64,000 nucleotides of DNA, taken from positions 62,001 to 126,000 of the forward strand of contig JAPMUG010000007.1 of the NCBI GenBank assembly GCA_026692725.1. Direction: 5' to 3'. A model generated the notes under the pieces. It was given only the letters and a program-made list of their open reading frames with translations, ran no database searches and was not told the DNA's origin. The position numbers were made by a program, and so were the translations under genes. This DNA comes from Ecytonucleospora hepatopenaei. Taxonomy: Eukaryota > Microsporidia > Enterocytozoonidae. Shown in pieces: positions 19,640 through 29,007 of this stretch; the stretch's first letter is position 1; each line of letters opens with the position of its first letter.

Positions 19640-19835
19640 AGTTAGATTTTTTTGGATTAAGCTCCAAAGGCCAAAGGAGACGACGGGAGGCAAGGTTGGC
19701 CAATTTTGGTAGGGTAGGGCAAGGACCCATATACAAGCACGACTGGCTCAGGAAAATAACAGTCAAGGAAAAAGTATCCAGCGTGCGGTAAAATATTTAA
19801 ATATTAGAAGTAGTAAAAAAATTATGAATAAGAGT
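19640..19835 (+). pseudogene. decayed element B, copy 2
   Basis: Plus-strand partner of 13990-14175. It lies in a 73-codon frame (19570-19791) that reads GPIYKHDWLRK, and a shifted frame reads PACGKIFKY, in which the first Cys codon of the partner (TGT) has become Tyr (TAT). Breaks in both copies show that neither is intact. Together the copies bracket 5.4 kb of gene-free sequence in opposite orientation. Confidence 0.5.
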
Positions 19836-19874
19836 TTAAATTTTAGTAAGTAAATAGATTTCTCTCTGTTGTAT

Positions 19875-20558
19875 CTATAACATTGCCAATAATTCGTTTT
19901 TTATTTTTGTGGTTATATTTATTTTAAAAGAAAAATCCTTTTGTCTTTTTATTATTCCTTTTGCATTAAAATACATTTTAATGCATTTTTCATTATCATA
20001 ATTGCTCATTTCCTCTTCATTAAACTTTTTTAATATTTTAAATAGTCTATAAATGTCTGGAAATATATTTTTATCATTCATAAACTCTAATATAAAATAA
20101 ATCAATAGTTTTTTCCTCTGTATATCTGTTATTTCACCCACCCAATTTTTTAAGCCTTATGCATTTCCTCTTCTTAATTTATTTTCAACAGTCACATTTT
20201 CTAAATATTTTCTAATTTGTTTCTTTTCTTCATTTGTTAATCCTTTTATACCATTTATATTATTAAAACTATCATCAAACGTTGTTATGGTACAATTTGA
20301 AATACTATCGCTGCTTGTTTCCAAAGTTGAAATACTAAAACTATCAGAATTTAAACTGTCATTAGTATTTAAATAATTATCATGGTTTAAATCATCTGTT
20401 AATAAACTATAAACAAAATTCTCAATGTATTTTACTAATTTAGTATTTAAAGATCTTTCTACATAACTTTCTATATATGTTTTTATATCTTTATCTAATT
20501 TAATTAAATTTTCTTGTAATATTTTCTTTGTCATATGTAAAATGATAAATAAAAACAA
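19875..20558 (-). pseudogene. unknown gene interrupted by an in-frame TAA
   Basis: A 133-codon frame starts at 20558 (or, more likely, at the internal ATG eight codons later, MTKKIL) and ends at TAA 20157-20159. The same frame is open again directly after the stop: five codons (GLKNW), then VGEITDIQRKKLLIYFILEF and on to a TAA at 19875, with no ATG near its beginning. So the two parts are one frame split by a single stop codon. The product would be a helical, Lys/Asn-rich protein with a Ser-rich middle; no family recognised. It may be a pseudogene with a nonsense mutation, a strain polymorphism, or stop-codon readthrough. It lies between decayed elements and repeat E, which favours decay. Confidence 0.5.
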
Positions 20559-20569
20559 TTTTTATAATA

Positions 20570-20800
20570 TAAAACAACATGTTACAACACAAATTGTTAC
20601 ATGTTATTTATAAATATAAACATAAACATAAATAAGTAAAACAATATAAATATTTAATAAATAAAATGATCAAATAAAATATATGTGTTTTTTACTTATT
20701 AACATATAAATAGAATTTATAAAAACAAAATTTTATATCTATAAATATATAAGAGATAATATAAACCACACTAATATTTACCTTATATTTTTTAATTTCT
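20570..20800 (+). repeat. dispersed repeat E, copy 1
   Basis: Shares with 29960-30115, in the same orientation, the blocks gttacatgttattt, tgatc..., a gttttttAcTT-like stretch and agagataatataaaccaca (agagataataaagaccaca in the other). Strongly diverged, without a coding frame. Repeats D and E are adjacent in both regions of the window. Confidence 0.4.
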
Positions 20801-20827
20801 TATATAAATATATATTTTATTATTAAT

Positions 20828-22585
20828 TTATTTTAATTCATCCACTCCAATTCTTTTAATCTTTTTATCTTCTATTTTATAAATAAAATCAAAATGTTTT
20901 ATTTTTTCTAAATTATGCATAATAGCAACTACTGTTAAATTTTTTTCGTTAAGAATTCTCTCCCATATTTTTTCCTCGTCTGCTTTTTCTATACTTGCCG
21001 TTGCTTCATCTAGCAATAAAATTGGTCTTTCCTTTAGCCACTCCCTTAAAATAACTATTTTCTGTTTAGTTCCTCTACTCAACATGTTTCCATTTTCACC
21101 ACAAGTCGTTTCATATCCGTTTTTAAGATTTTTTATGGTCTCGTGGATATTTAACTCCTTTGCCTTCTGATATATTTCATTAGAATCCACTACATTATTT
21201 CCATATTTCAAGTTATAAAGTACTGTTTCATTAAATAATGTACTTGACTGCTGTACATATCCATAAGAATCTTTAATTTCGTCAAAACTTTCAATTGGTT
21301 CACCATCAAATTTCAAATCTGTCTCTGTCTTTATATGTCTTAACATACATCGCAAGAGTGTGGTTTTACCTACCCCATTTTTTCCTATTATTGCTATTTT
21401 ATCACCTTTTTTAATGGTTAAAGATGCATTTCTAAATAAATCCAAATAGCACAGATTAATCATACTCCACTCATTTTTAAACTCTTCCTTCTTATGTACC
21501 CTTTTCACCAAGCTTTTAACATTTTCCTTTTTTACCGAAACCACTTTATTCTCATGGTCTCTCATGTCCATTTTAAGCCTGGTCATTATAAGGTTGGTGG
21601 ATAAAATCCTTAGGACTCTGGAAATGCTTTTAAGCTTCAAGTGTAATTTCCCCAAAATAGAACCCAAAAACAAAAACTGACCTGAAGTTAAGGTTTTCTT
21701 AACCAATAGCAAATAAATTAAAATTTGCATTTCACACAAATAAAAAAATACACCCAAAAGCAAGGCCAATTTTGTGTTATTTCCCATAAAATCAGTCTCT
21801 TTATTTTGCGTATATTCCATATACTTGAAATACTTCTCAACTTCAATTTTATTTGTGTCATTCATGTAAATTATCTCCTGGTTATCCAAAATATTTTTAA
21901 GCATCTCTTCACATTTATCCTGTCTTATGCTGTTTTTTATCCTTTGCTCCAATCTTATACTGTGTATAAAATAAACTAAAAAAATATAAATTGCACATAC
22001 ACCCAGCAACAGTAAACCTGTAACCACACTTACCACCTTTGCAGTTGCTATTGAATACGTCACAATTGCAGCCGTAACAGGAACAATATCACCCTGTATC
22101 GTGTCAAAAACTTTTGTTATCGATTCTCCGTATATTTTTACGTTTGCCATCACATTTGCAGTTGGAAACCTGTCAAAAAGATAAGGCATTTGAGAAAGAA
22201 TCTTTTGACACTGATTGGCACATGCCAAGGCATATGTTCTACATGAAGCATTGAAGGCCAACATTTTTCCTATCTCGTCCATAAACAAAATTGAAATTTT
22301 CAAGATTGCCACTATTGTAAATTTAAAGACCATTTCTTTGTCTTTTTTTGCAACTGCTTTTGCTAACTCTCCATTTTTTAAACTCACCTTTGAATTTAAA
22401 AATTCCTTAATAAAATGGAGTGCGGTACAAAAAATAAATGAAATCCTATTCCACTTTATTTTCAACATGTAATTTATAAATATTTTATAAAACAGCATTG
22501 GGTATGAGAACTTGTCTTCCTTAAGTAAGTAAGTTGCATATTTTTGTAAATTATTGTTTTTAGCATCTTTAATCTTGGTATTCAT
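20828..22585 (-). CDS. half-size ABC transporter, ABCB/ATM1-like (second copy)
   Basis: The 585-residue protein has an N-terminal membrane domain (hydrophobic segments from about 45 to 320, including a strong one near 188-212) and a C-terminal ATPase domain: Walker A GKNGVGKTT (about 400-408), Q-loop YVQQS, signature LSRGTKQ (about 501-507), Walker B ILLLDEATAS (about 520-529) and H-loop MHN. The D-loop region is normal, but the signature has Arg-Gly in place of Gly-Gly. Both it and the protein at 4483 resemble ATM1-type half transporters; they are clearly different genes, not recent duplicates. Substrate and membrane cannot be told from the sequence. It converges with no neighbour and has repeat E after its 3' end. 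Confidence 0.85.
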   Translation of the reverse strand: MNTKIKDAKNNNLQKYATYLLKEDKFSYPMLFYKIFINYMLKIKWNRISFIFCTALHFIKEFLNSKVSLKNGELAKAVAKKDKEMVFKFTIVAILKISILFMDEIGKMLAFNASCRTYALACANQCQKILSQMPYLFDRFPTANVMANVKIYGESITKVFDTIQGDIVPVTAAIVTYSIATAKVVSVVTGLLLLGVCAIYIFLVYFIHSIRLEQRIKNSIRQDKCEEMLKNILDNQEIIYMNDTNKIEVEKYFKYMEYTQNKETDFMGNNTKLALLLGVFFYLCEMQILIYLLLVKKTLTSGQFLFLGSILGKLHLKLKSISRVLRILSTNLIMTRLKMDMRDHENKVVSVKKENVKSLVKRVHKKEEFKNEWSMINLCYLDLFRNASLTIKKGDKIAIIGKNGVGKTTLLRCMLRHIKTETDLKFDGEPIESFDEIKDSYGYVQQSSTLFNETVLYNLKYGNNVVDSNEIYQKAKELNIHETIKNLKNGYETTCGENGNMLSRGTKQKIVILREWLKERPILLLDEATASIEKADEEKIWERILNEKNLTVVAIMHNLEKIKHFDFIYKIEDKKIKRIGVDELK

Positions 22586-23151
22586 GGTATTATAAAATAT
22601 TAAATTATTTTATTATGCTATAATTCTATAATATAATTGTATTTAAAGTGTAATATGCTTTATATGGTATTAAAAAATGAAAATTTTATTTTACAACTAA
22701 ATGATATATCAAAATAAAAAAAACATAGAAAATTGTTTAGAATAATTAGCACACATTTTTAAGTTAAATTTATTTAAATATAAAAAAGATTTACATTGCT
22801 TTTTTTAATATCAAAGTGATATTTTCTGAATACATGTCAAACTATTTACAATATTTTTCAATAATTAATTTTACAATATTTTGTAGTTTACGCATTTTAG
22901 AACAAACAAAACTTAAATTTGTTTGTAAAATGTTTAAAAACACCAATATTTTATGATAAGCATAAAATTATAAATTAAAATATTATTTTTAATTTGTTTT
23001 TCAAAACAATAGAAAATCAATAAGCTGAAATACAAAACAGTATTTGCAACCAATAATCATTTATCTGCAAGTAAATGCATTTTTAATTTGGTTATAAAAT
23101 GTTATGTTTGTTTATTGTTTTTAAATTAAAAAATCAATCTAGGGTTTACCC
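22586..23151. other. divergent intergenic region
   Basis: 566 bases between the ABC transporter and the GNA1-like gene, AT-rich, no gene seen. The right end holds TTTACCCATG at the GNA1 start. Confidence 0.5.
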
Positions 23152-23154
23152 ATG
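23145..23154 (+). promoter_or_regulatory. ACCCATG start signal of the GNA1-like gene
   Basis: CCC directly abuts the ATG at 23152, as for DHFR (23817) and GPI13. It supports this start and hence the hydrophobic N-terminus of the product. Confidence 0.6.
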
Positions 23155-23694
23155 CTTTTACTTTCAATTTTATGTGTTACATGTGCTTCAAGTTCAGTTG
23201 CAGTAGATGAGACCTTTAATATCAGAGAACTAACTGTAACTGATGTCCAAAGACCTGAATTTTTAGAGCTGTTCAACGAATTAACAACAACGGAAAAACC
23301 TTCAAATGAAAAAATAAAAGAAGCTTTTGAAAAAAAGCAATCTTCAAATTTGCATCATCAGCTTGGTGTCTTTACTATGGATGGTTCAGTAATTGGAACA
23401 CTTACAGTTTTTCTTGATCCAAAATATGCAAAAAATGGAAGACCAGCAGCATTTATTGAGGATGTTATTGTGAATAAAAATTACCAAGGAAAAGGTTTAG
23501 CAAAACGTCTTTTAAGAGAAGCAGAAGAATTTTCTATAAAACACAATAGCTATAAAATGATTTTAAGCTGTAGCAAAAGCCTGGCTAAAAATGAAAACTC
23601 ACCCTATGTAAAATTAGGTTTTGAAAAAGATTGTATAACCATGAGAAAAAATTTAAATACAGAGGAAGATTCTGAGATGGAAATTTTATCTTAA
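23152..23694 (+). CDS. GNA1: glucosamine-6-phosphate N-acetyltransferase-like GNAT protein with a signal-peptide-like N-terminus
   Basis: The 180-residue protein is a GNAT acetyltransferase. IEDVIVNKNYQGKGLAKRLL (about 103-122) is the acetyl-CoA-binding block and matches GNA1 (HIEDIAVNSKYQGQGLGKLL). It is followed by YKMILSCSKS and the C-terminal VKLGFEKDCITMRKNL, again like GNA1 (YEKCGFxxxGVEMQIR). GNA1 makes N-acetylglucosamine-6-phosphate for UDP-GlcNAc, used for chitin of the spore wall and for GPI anchors. The first ~18 residues (MLLLSILCVTCASSSVAV) look like a cleavable signal peptide, which is odd because GNA1 is normally cytosolic; no other in-frame ATG precedes the domain, and the CCC signal fixes this start. 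If it is secreted, a different acceptor is possible. Confidence 0.8.
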   Translation: MLLLSILCVTCASSSVAVDETFNIRELTVTDVQRPEFLELFNELTTTEKPSNEKIKEAFEKKQSSNLHHQLGVFTMDGSVIGTLTVFLDPKYAKNGRPAAFIEDVIVNKNYQGKGLAKRLLREAEEFSIKHNSYKMILSCSKSLAKNENSPYVKLGFEKDCITMRKNLNTEEDSEMEILS

Positions 23695-23819
23695 AAATAA
23701 AATTTTAGTGTGATTTTTTACTTATTTCTGTTTAAAAGGTTACTTTTTAAAAATCACACCCTACTTTTTTGAGATATATCAACTATTTTTTATTTTGAAA
23801 GTCGATCACGTTTTTACCC

Positions 23820-24425
23820 ATGTCAGGGTTTAATGAAAATGTTTTAGATCTTAAAGGTAGGAATGAAATTTCCCTTTCTAAAAATAAGCTTAATATTCTT
23901 GTTGCTTTTACGGAAAAAAACAAATTTATTTCCAATGGTGAAAAAATGCCGTGGAAAAGACTTTCTGTTGATTTTGCATTTATGAAATACATCATGAACA
24001 TGGAAAAAGATGCTGTTGTTATTTTAGGCAGAAAAACACTTGAAGTTGCAAAATACACAAATTACAATAAAATTGTACTTAGTAGGGCAGAATATAAAGA
24101 TACAGAAAAAACAAAGTATGTAAAATCATTTGCAGAAGCATTAGAACTTGCAAAGGGCAAAACAATAATTATAGCAGGAGGACAGGAAATTTACAGAGAA
24201 GCTTTAACTCATCCTTATAAATTATTTTTTACGCTGATTGAAGAAAAAGAAGAAACGCACGGAGATAGGGTTTTCCCCATCGAAAACAAGGTTATTCTGC
24301 ATAAAAAGGATATAACAGAAAATTTTTTGAAAGTTTGTGATATATCCAAAGATAAATACAGTGTAGAAGAGGGAAGTATTATTGAAAATGGCCATAAATT
24401 TAAGTTTTTTGTCACAGAAAATTAA
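23820..24425 (+). CDS. DFR1: dihydrofolate reductase
   Basis: The 201-residue enzyme reduces dihydrofolate to tetrahydrofolate with NADPH, closing the cycle with TS and SHMT of this window. Family blocks: LNILVAFTEKNKFISNGEKMPW (substrate and Met20-type loop, ending in PW), DFAFMKYIM with the active-site acidic residue, VVILGRKTLE (NADPH binding), NKIVLSRAE and IIIAGGQEIYREAL (the conserved Gly-Gly). The N-terminal ~26 residues precede the normal start of the fold. Start fixed by ACCCATG. The gene lies 10.7 kb from SHMT on the same strand. Confidence 0.96.
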   Translation: MSGFNENVLDLKGRNEISLSKNKLNILVAFTEKNKFISNGEKMPWKRLSVDFAFMKYIMNMEKDAVVILGRKTLEVAKYTNYNKIVLSRAEYKDTEKTKYVKSFAEALELAKGKTIIIAGGQEIYREALTHPYKLFFTLIEEKEETHGDRVFPIENKVILHKKDITENFLKVCDISKDKYSVEEGSIIENGHKFKFFVTEN

Positions 24426-24758
24426 AATACAGTTATTTTTATTATTAAGAATTTTACATCTTTTATGAAATATAGTAAACTTTATGTTTAAACAAATACA
24501 ATATTATGTTTAAATAAATAATTTACTAGATTTAAACATGTTTTTAATTATATAGAAAAGTTTATATATGTTTATATTGCATAAAACAACAACAAAATTA
24601 ACAAAAATACTAAATAAAACAAAATTTTTCGACGGATTATTTTTAAAATTATTGTGATAATCTATCAGTATTTTATTATTACCTAATTAAGTAAATTTTT
24701 TTGAAAAAGACAAACAAAATAAAATTTTGTTTGTTTTAAATATATAAACAAAAAAATC

Positions 24759-25085
24759 ATGCATAAACAATGGTCCCCAATTGCCATAGGTCCCCGAAAT
24801 CCAGGAGGCAATTCAGTAATACGCCTGGTGAAGGATGGGTCTTCTATATCTTCTTACAATTACGCGTCTTGTCTGAAGCAATGTGCTGATCCGCCTTTTG
24901 AGATAGGTTTTTAGTACAAAGCATGGTCTGAGTTGTTATCTGAATGGGTGTTAGAGGTTGGTTGGGTATCGTGTTTGGTCTCATTTTCTGTTGAATTAGG
25001 GAGGATGGTTGGGTTGCGTGCGCTGTGAAAGGAATTATATAGGCCATGTGGCCGGATAAACAACTCTTCAGTGCTTTGTGACTTT
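24759..25085. other. GC-richer island of unknown nature
   Basis: About 330 bases stand out sharply from AT-rich flanks: tggtccccaattgcc, aggtccccgaaatccaggagg, gatccgcc and ggccatgtggcc (a hairpin). Open frames exist on both strands, for example 51 codons from ATG 24759 to TAG 24914 (ending CADPPFEIGF) and 67 codons on the minus strand (24844-25047), but none resembles a known protein. It could be a small structured RNA, a short gene of foreign composition or an element remnant. Flanks 24426-24758 and 25086-25358 show nothing. Confidence 0.4.
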
Positions 25086-25358
25086 CCTATCTTAGCTTTT
25101 TTTCTCTTTTTTAAGTAAAAGTTTTTTTGTTATCCTTTTTATTTTATAAAAAAGTAAATAAAACCCTGCTTTTTTTAAATTTATTTTTTGCATAAATATT
25201 TAAATTATAAATTTTCATTTTGAAATACATAAATATTTATTTTATTTTATACTCCATATTTAATAAATACTTTGATTTAATATCTAAACAAATTACATTA
25301 CTATTTTATTATTCATAAAATATGTATAATTTTATTTTATCCCTGAATTTCTCTTTTT

Positions 25359-26486
25359 ATGTCAGATAAAAAATTTAGACACAAAACCAGTACACATTTT
25401 TCAGATAGCAACGAAAACGTCAAAAAGCGCAAAAAATTAAAATCCATAGATACCATCGATTTCTATGAAAAACCAGAACATTTTTTAGAAGAAAAAGAAG
25501 TAATTTTAGAAAAAGAAGACATAAACACCAGACTAAACAAAATAAACGACTTTGCAGGCATAGAAAAGCCAGATATTTGCAGCATAGCACCTACAATTTA
25601 CCTCCACCCCCAATTTAAAAAGCTGTCAATGCTATATAAAACCATTCTAAATGTGTATAATTACAGCACACATAGGAAATTAAGCTTAATTTATGAGTAT
25701 CATAAAATTTCTCTAGAAAGAATTTATAAACATACAATAGAAGTATGTGACTTACAAAAATTAAAGTTTTTATGTGGAGAAACTTTAATTTTTAGGAAAT
25801 GCATTTATAGGGAAAAAGAAACATTTAACATAATTGTGAAGGAGGAAATAAACATAGAAAGCAGGATATTGGCACATATAAAGCAGAAGCACAGCATGTG
25901 GTTGTTGGAAAAAGGGATTACCAGCAAGTTAAATCATTTCCACAAAGAATTTATGGTTTCAGAGGTAGAAATAGAAGAGTCAGACCTGTTTGATGGTATT
26001 CTGATATCAAAGCCATCAGTAACTGATAAGGCAGAAAGTATAAAAGATAAAGTTACAAAGGAATATGAGGAAATACTACAAAAGAACAAAAGAAAGGAAG
26101 AGGAAAGAAGATTACAATATATTACAAACAGTAGTAATATAAATAATAACACTAATAACACCAATAACACCAATAACAGTAACAACACCAATAACACTAA
26201 TAACAGTAATATAAATGTTAAAGAAGAATATAATAAAATTATTGATAAAATAAATAAAAAAGAAGAAGCAAGAAGAATGGCATTTATAGAAAGAGAAAAA
26301 GAAAGTTATAAAATACTATCAAAAATAAACGAAATATTCCAAGTAGAAAATAAAAAGGCAATAAAATTGAGTGATTTACTCTTTAGACTAAACAACACAT
26401 TTACAGAGGAAAGACTGATGCAGATGCTAAGTGAAAAATATACAAAAAAGCAAATAAATGGAACAATATATGTAATTATCAAATAA
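25359..26486 (+). CDS. probable Cdt1-like replication licensing factor
   Basis: The 375-residue protein has a basic N-terminus, a predicted helical domain at about 85-175 (PQFKKLSMLYKTILNVYNY ... LKFLCGETLIFRKCIY) and a C-terminal winged-helix-like segment at about 320-375 (KKAIKLSDLLFRL ... EERLMQMLSEKYTK ... GTIYVIIK). The middle domain resembles the geminin-binding region of Cdt1 (F..L...+.....R....+...+ ... I..+ ... LK), and the end resembles its MCM-binding winged helix. Cdt1 loads MCM2-7 onto DNA with ORC and CDC6; MCM2 and a CDC6-like gene are also in this window. An Asn/Thr run (about 259-287) separates the domains. The assignment is tentative, by domain order and pattern only. TATCCC lies 18 bases before the ATG. 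Confidence 0.5.
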   Translation: MSDKKFRHKTSTHFSDSNENVKKRKKLKSIDTIDFYEKPEHFLEEKEVILEKEDINTRLNKINDFAGIEKPDICSIAPTIYLHPQFKKLSMLYKTILNVYNYSTHRKLSLIYEYHKISLERIYKHTIEVCDLQKLKFLCGETLIFRKCIYREKETFNIIVKEEINIESRILAHIKQKHSMWLLEKGITSKLNHFHKEFMVSEVEIEESDLFDGILISKPSVTDKAESIKDKVTKEYEEILQKNKRKEEERRLQYITNSSNINNNTNNTNNTNNSNNTNNTNNSNINVKEEYNKIIDKINKKEEARRMAFIEREKESYKILSKINEIFQVENKKAIKLSDLLFRLNNTFTEERLMQMLSEKYTKKQINGTIYVIIK

Positions 26487-26753
26487 ATATAACAATATCA
26501 AATAATTATAAATTTTATTAAAATTTTTATCCTTCTAACATTTTATATATTTATTACATAATATTTAACATAATATTATATATATTTATTACATAATATT
26601 TATTATATATATTTATTACATAATATTTAACATAATATTATATAAATATTTATTATAAGTTATTACATAATATTTTATATATATTTTATTACATAATAGT
26701 TATTATATTTTATTACATAATATTTATTATATTTTTAAACAATTAATATATCA

Positions 26754-27608
26754 ATGAATAATATCAATTTTTATAAATATATTAAAATCATAACCAGTGA
26801 TAACACACCAATTCAAATTAAAAACAGAACAATTTTTTTCTTAAGAAATTTAGAGAGTGATGAAGCAGCTGATGCTCTTTCCCGATGCATCTGTAAAAAA
26901 TCAGTTCTGTTGGACCATGAAATTGCATATGTCCTTGGACAGATGAGAAGAAGGTGCAGCATTTCCTTTTTATTTCAGCTGGCAGGTGATCCATCCCACA
27001 GTCCCATCGTCAGACACGAGGCAATAGAAGCACTTGGAAACTACCAAGACAAAAACTTGATAAACGACCTACAGGTCTTTTTAAAAAGTGAAACAGACCT
27101 GGTTAGGGAGTCAGCAATACTGGCCATAGACAAGCTTAAGTTGACAGGGGAAGGAAATGTGTCAAAGTACGGGTCACATGATCCAGCATACCCATATGCA
27201 TCAAATGACATAAATATACTTAAAGATATGTTTATGGAAGGGACACTCACCGAGAAGTACCAAGCACTCTTTAAGTTAAGAGACATAAACACGAAGGAAA
27301 GCATAATGGTGCTAGCAGAGGGATTTAAGGACCCATCCGCGCTGCTGCGTCACGAGGTGGCCTACGTATTTGGACAGATGGAAAATCCAGATGCAATTTT
27401 TATATTAGAGAAGGTGCTGAAAGATGAGGCAGAGGAGGAAGTGGTGAGACACGAAGCAGCAGAAGCACTCGGTGCAATAGGAACAGACAGGTGCAAGGAT
27501 ATTCTTAAAGAGTATAAAAATACAAAAATACAAATAATAAGGGAAAGTATAGAGGTGGGAATAGAAATAGCAGAAAAGGATATAGAAGAATATTTAACAA
27601 TAGAATAA
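26754..27608 (+). CDS. LIA1: deoxyhypusine hydroxylase
   Basis: The 284-residue HEAT-repeat di-iron enzyme hydroxylates deoxyhypusine in eIF5A, the last step of hypusine formation. Its four metal-binding His-Glu pairs are intact and in the right contexts: DHEIAYVLGQ (HE 55-56), RHEAIEALG (88-89), RHEVAYVFGQ (200-201) and RHEAAEALG (233-234), forming two symmetrical halves joined by a linker with DPAYPY. Length is a little under the usual 290-325. The central coding part (about 26930-27480) is much richer in G and C than the ends and the flanks. No CCC motif close to the ATG. Confidence 0.96.
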   Translation: MNNINFYKYIKIITSDNTPIQIKNRTIFFLRNLESDEAADALSRCICKKSVLLDHEIAYVLGQMRRRCSISFLFQLAGDPSHSPIVRHEAIEALGNYQDKNLINDLQVFLKSETDLVRESAILAIDKLKLTGEGNVSKYGSHDPAYPYASNDINILKDMFMEGTLTEKYQALFKLRDINTKESIMVLAEGFKDPSALLRHEVAYVFGQMENPDAIFILEKVLKDEAEEEVVRHEAAEALGAIGTDRCKDILKEYKNTKIQIIRESIEVGIEIAEKDIEEYLTIE

Positions 27609-27694
27609 AATATAAATTAAAAAATATAAATTAAAATATTTTGACATATATTGTTTATTTAATAAATTTTATAACCTTATTAAAAATATTTAAT

Positions 27695-27740
27695 ATAATA
27701 ATATAATAATATAATAATATAATATAATAATATAATATAT
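27695..27740 (+). repeat. short AATAATAT-type array before secreted-family gene 1
   Basis: About five copies of the octamer, slightly irregular, end a few bases before the ATG at 27744. The same unit forms the long array before gene 3. Confidence 0.6.
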
Positions 27741-27743
27741 TGT

Positions 27744-28337
27744 ATGTTATATTATATTTTAATATATTCTTTATATATTGAATATATTTCACAATATGAT
27801 AGTGATTATACTGGTATAGAACAAATTATACTTAAAAGTCCATATGCCTTTTCATATAGGAGAGAAGATGAGGATGAATTTACAATTGGTACAGAATATA
27901 TATTAAACAGTAATACATATAATACACATATATTAAACAGTAATACATATAATACACATAATAATTTAACCATAAAAGAATATTTAAGAGATAATTATGA
28001 ATATATAAATAATTTTTGTTTTTACATTATTATACATAGTATTACATCTAATAATTGTATATTAAAACATAATAATAAATCACTTAAATGTATAACCAAT
28101 ACTGATGTTAATTCATGTATAAGTGTATGTATAAAAATAGAATTATATATAAAACAAGTATTTATACAGCAAAGTACCATTGAAAATGCAACTGAAAGTG
28201 CAGAGAATCTATTACGTGCAGGATTATACTGTAAGATATTTAAGGTAGAAGATGCATATGTAAATATAGAAAATAAAGAGGAACCAAAGGATATGAGAGG
28301 AATATATGGATTACTATTAGAGGAAGCAGAAGAGTAA
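27744..28337 (+). CDS. putative secreted protein, small lineage-specific family, member 1
   Basis: The 197-residue protein starts with a hydrophobic signal-like segment (MLYYILIYSLYIEYI) and belongs with 29008-29568 and 30450-31046. Shared features: FSYR near residue 35; FYIIIHS...CIL in the middle; two Cys then a C.K.E segment; VFIQ; and near the end GLYCKIFKVEDAYVN, the best conserved block (FKV[ED]D[AP][YF].N). The tail is acidic and not membrane-spanning. It contains a perfect tandem duplication of 30 bases (27900-27959), giving ILNSNTYNTH twice, a recent in-frame expansion. No known family recognised; the signal and conserved Cys suggest an extracellular or wall protein. Confidence 0.7.
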   Translation: MLYYILIYSLYIEYISQYDSDYTGIEQIILKSPYAFSYRREDEDEFTIGTEYILNSNTYNTHILNSNTYNTHNNLTIKEYLRDNYEYINNFCFYIIIHSITSNNCILKHNNKSLKCITNTDVNSCISVCIKIELYIKQVFIQQSTIENATESAENLLRAGLYCKIFKVEDAYVNIENKEEPKDMRGIYGLLLEEAEE

Positions 28338-29007
28338 AAATATATAATTATATAAATATACTAACTAATTATTATATAATTTATAAATAAATACTAATTA
28401 TTATATAATTTATAATCTATTTTATATATTTATATAATTTATAATCTATTTTATATAATTATATAATTAACCTTACTTATTTATAAAAGAATAAAATATT
28501 ATACAGTTATATATATTTATATATATATTTATATATATATTTATAAAATATTATACAGTTATATAACATTATATTTATTTATACAGTAATATATTTATAT
28601 ATAAAATATTGTTTATTAGCTGTCAAACATTTTAAAATATAAAAATTTATTTTATTTGTACATTATACACTAATTATAATAATATTACTAATATTACTAA
28701 TATTACTAATATTTAGGTATAATAAAATTTTATTTATAAATATTAGCATATAATATTTTATATAGGATTGTTTATATTAAATTTTAATATATTTTTAATA
28801 TCATATAAATACATTAAAAATATAATAAAATATACTTATAGTATGATATTATACATTATATACAAAATTTATATAAAATTTATATAAATTTTAATATAAA
28901 TAGGATTATATAAGATTAAAACAAATTAAACCCTACCTTAATATAAAATATAAAATATAAAATATAAAATATAATATATTATATAATATATATTAAATAC
29001 ATTTAAT
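28338..29007. other. AT-rich spacer
   Basis: 670 bases of almost pure A/T with short tandem stretches (ttatataattta near 28368-28450; atatatttatatat near 28507-28545; attactaat near 28680-28710; aaaatat near 28940-28975). A CCC run (aaaccctacc, 28931) lies 77 bases before the next ATG and may be its transcription signal. No gene seen. Confidence 0.55.

Larger units (their letters stand above)
13091..19874. other. 6.8 kb gene-free, very AT-rich block with decayed repeats
   Basis: No convincing protein gene can be read on either strand. Most of it is A/T homopolymer-rich sequence full of stops. Short GC-richer islets stand out at about 13200-13370, 14040-14175, 15190-15340, 15675-15900, 16140-16370, 16600-16690, 19040-19090 and 19640-19790. 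Several of these islets are diverged copies of one another (listed separately). The block separates the TS-SHMT pair from DHFR. It could be an array of decayed gene or element copies, a centromere-like region, or both. Confidence 0.7.

Noticed and set aside
24844..25047. 67-codon minus-strand frame in the GC island
   Set aside because: No motif, no start signal; equally long frames exist on the other strand.
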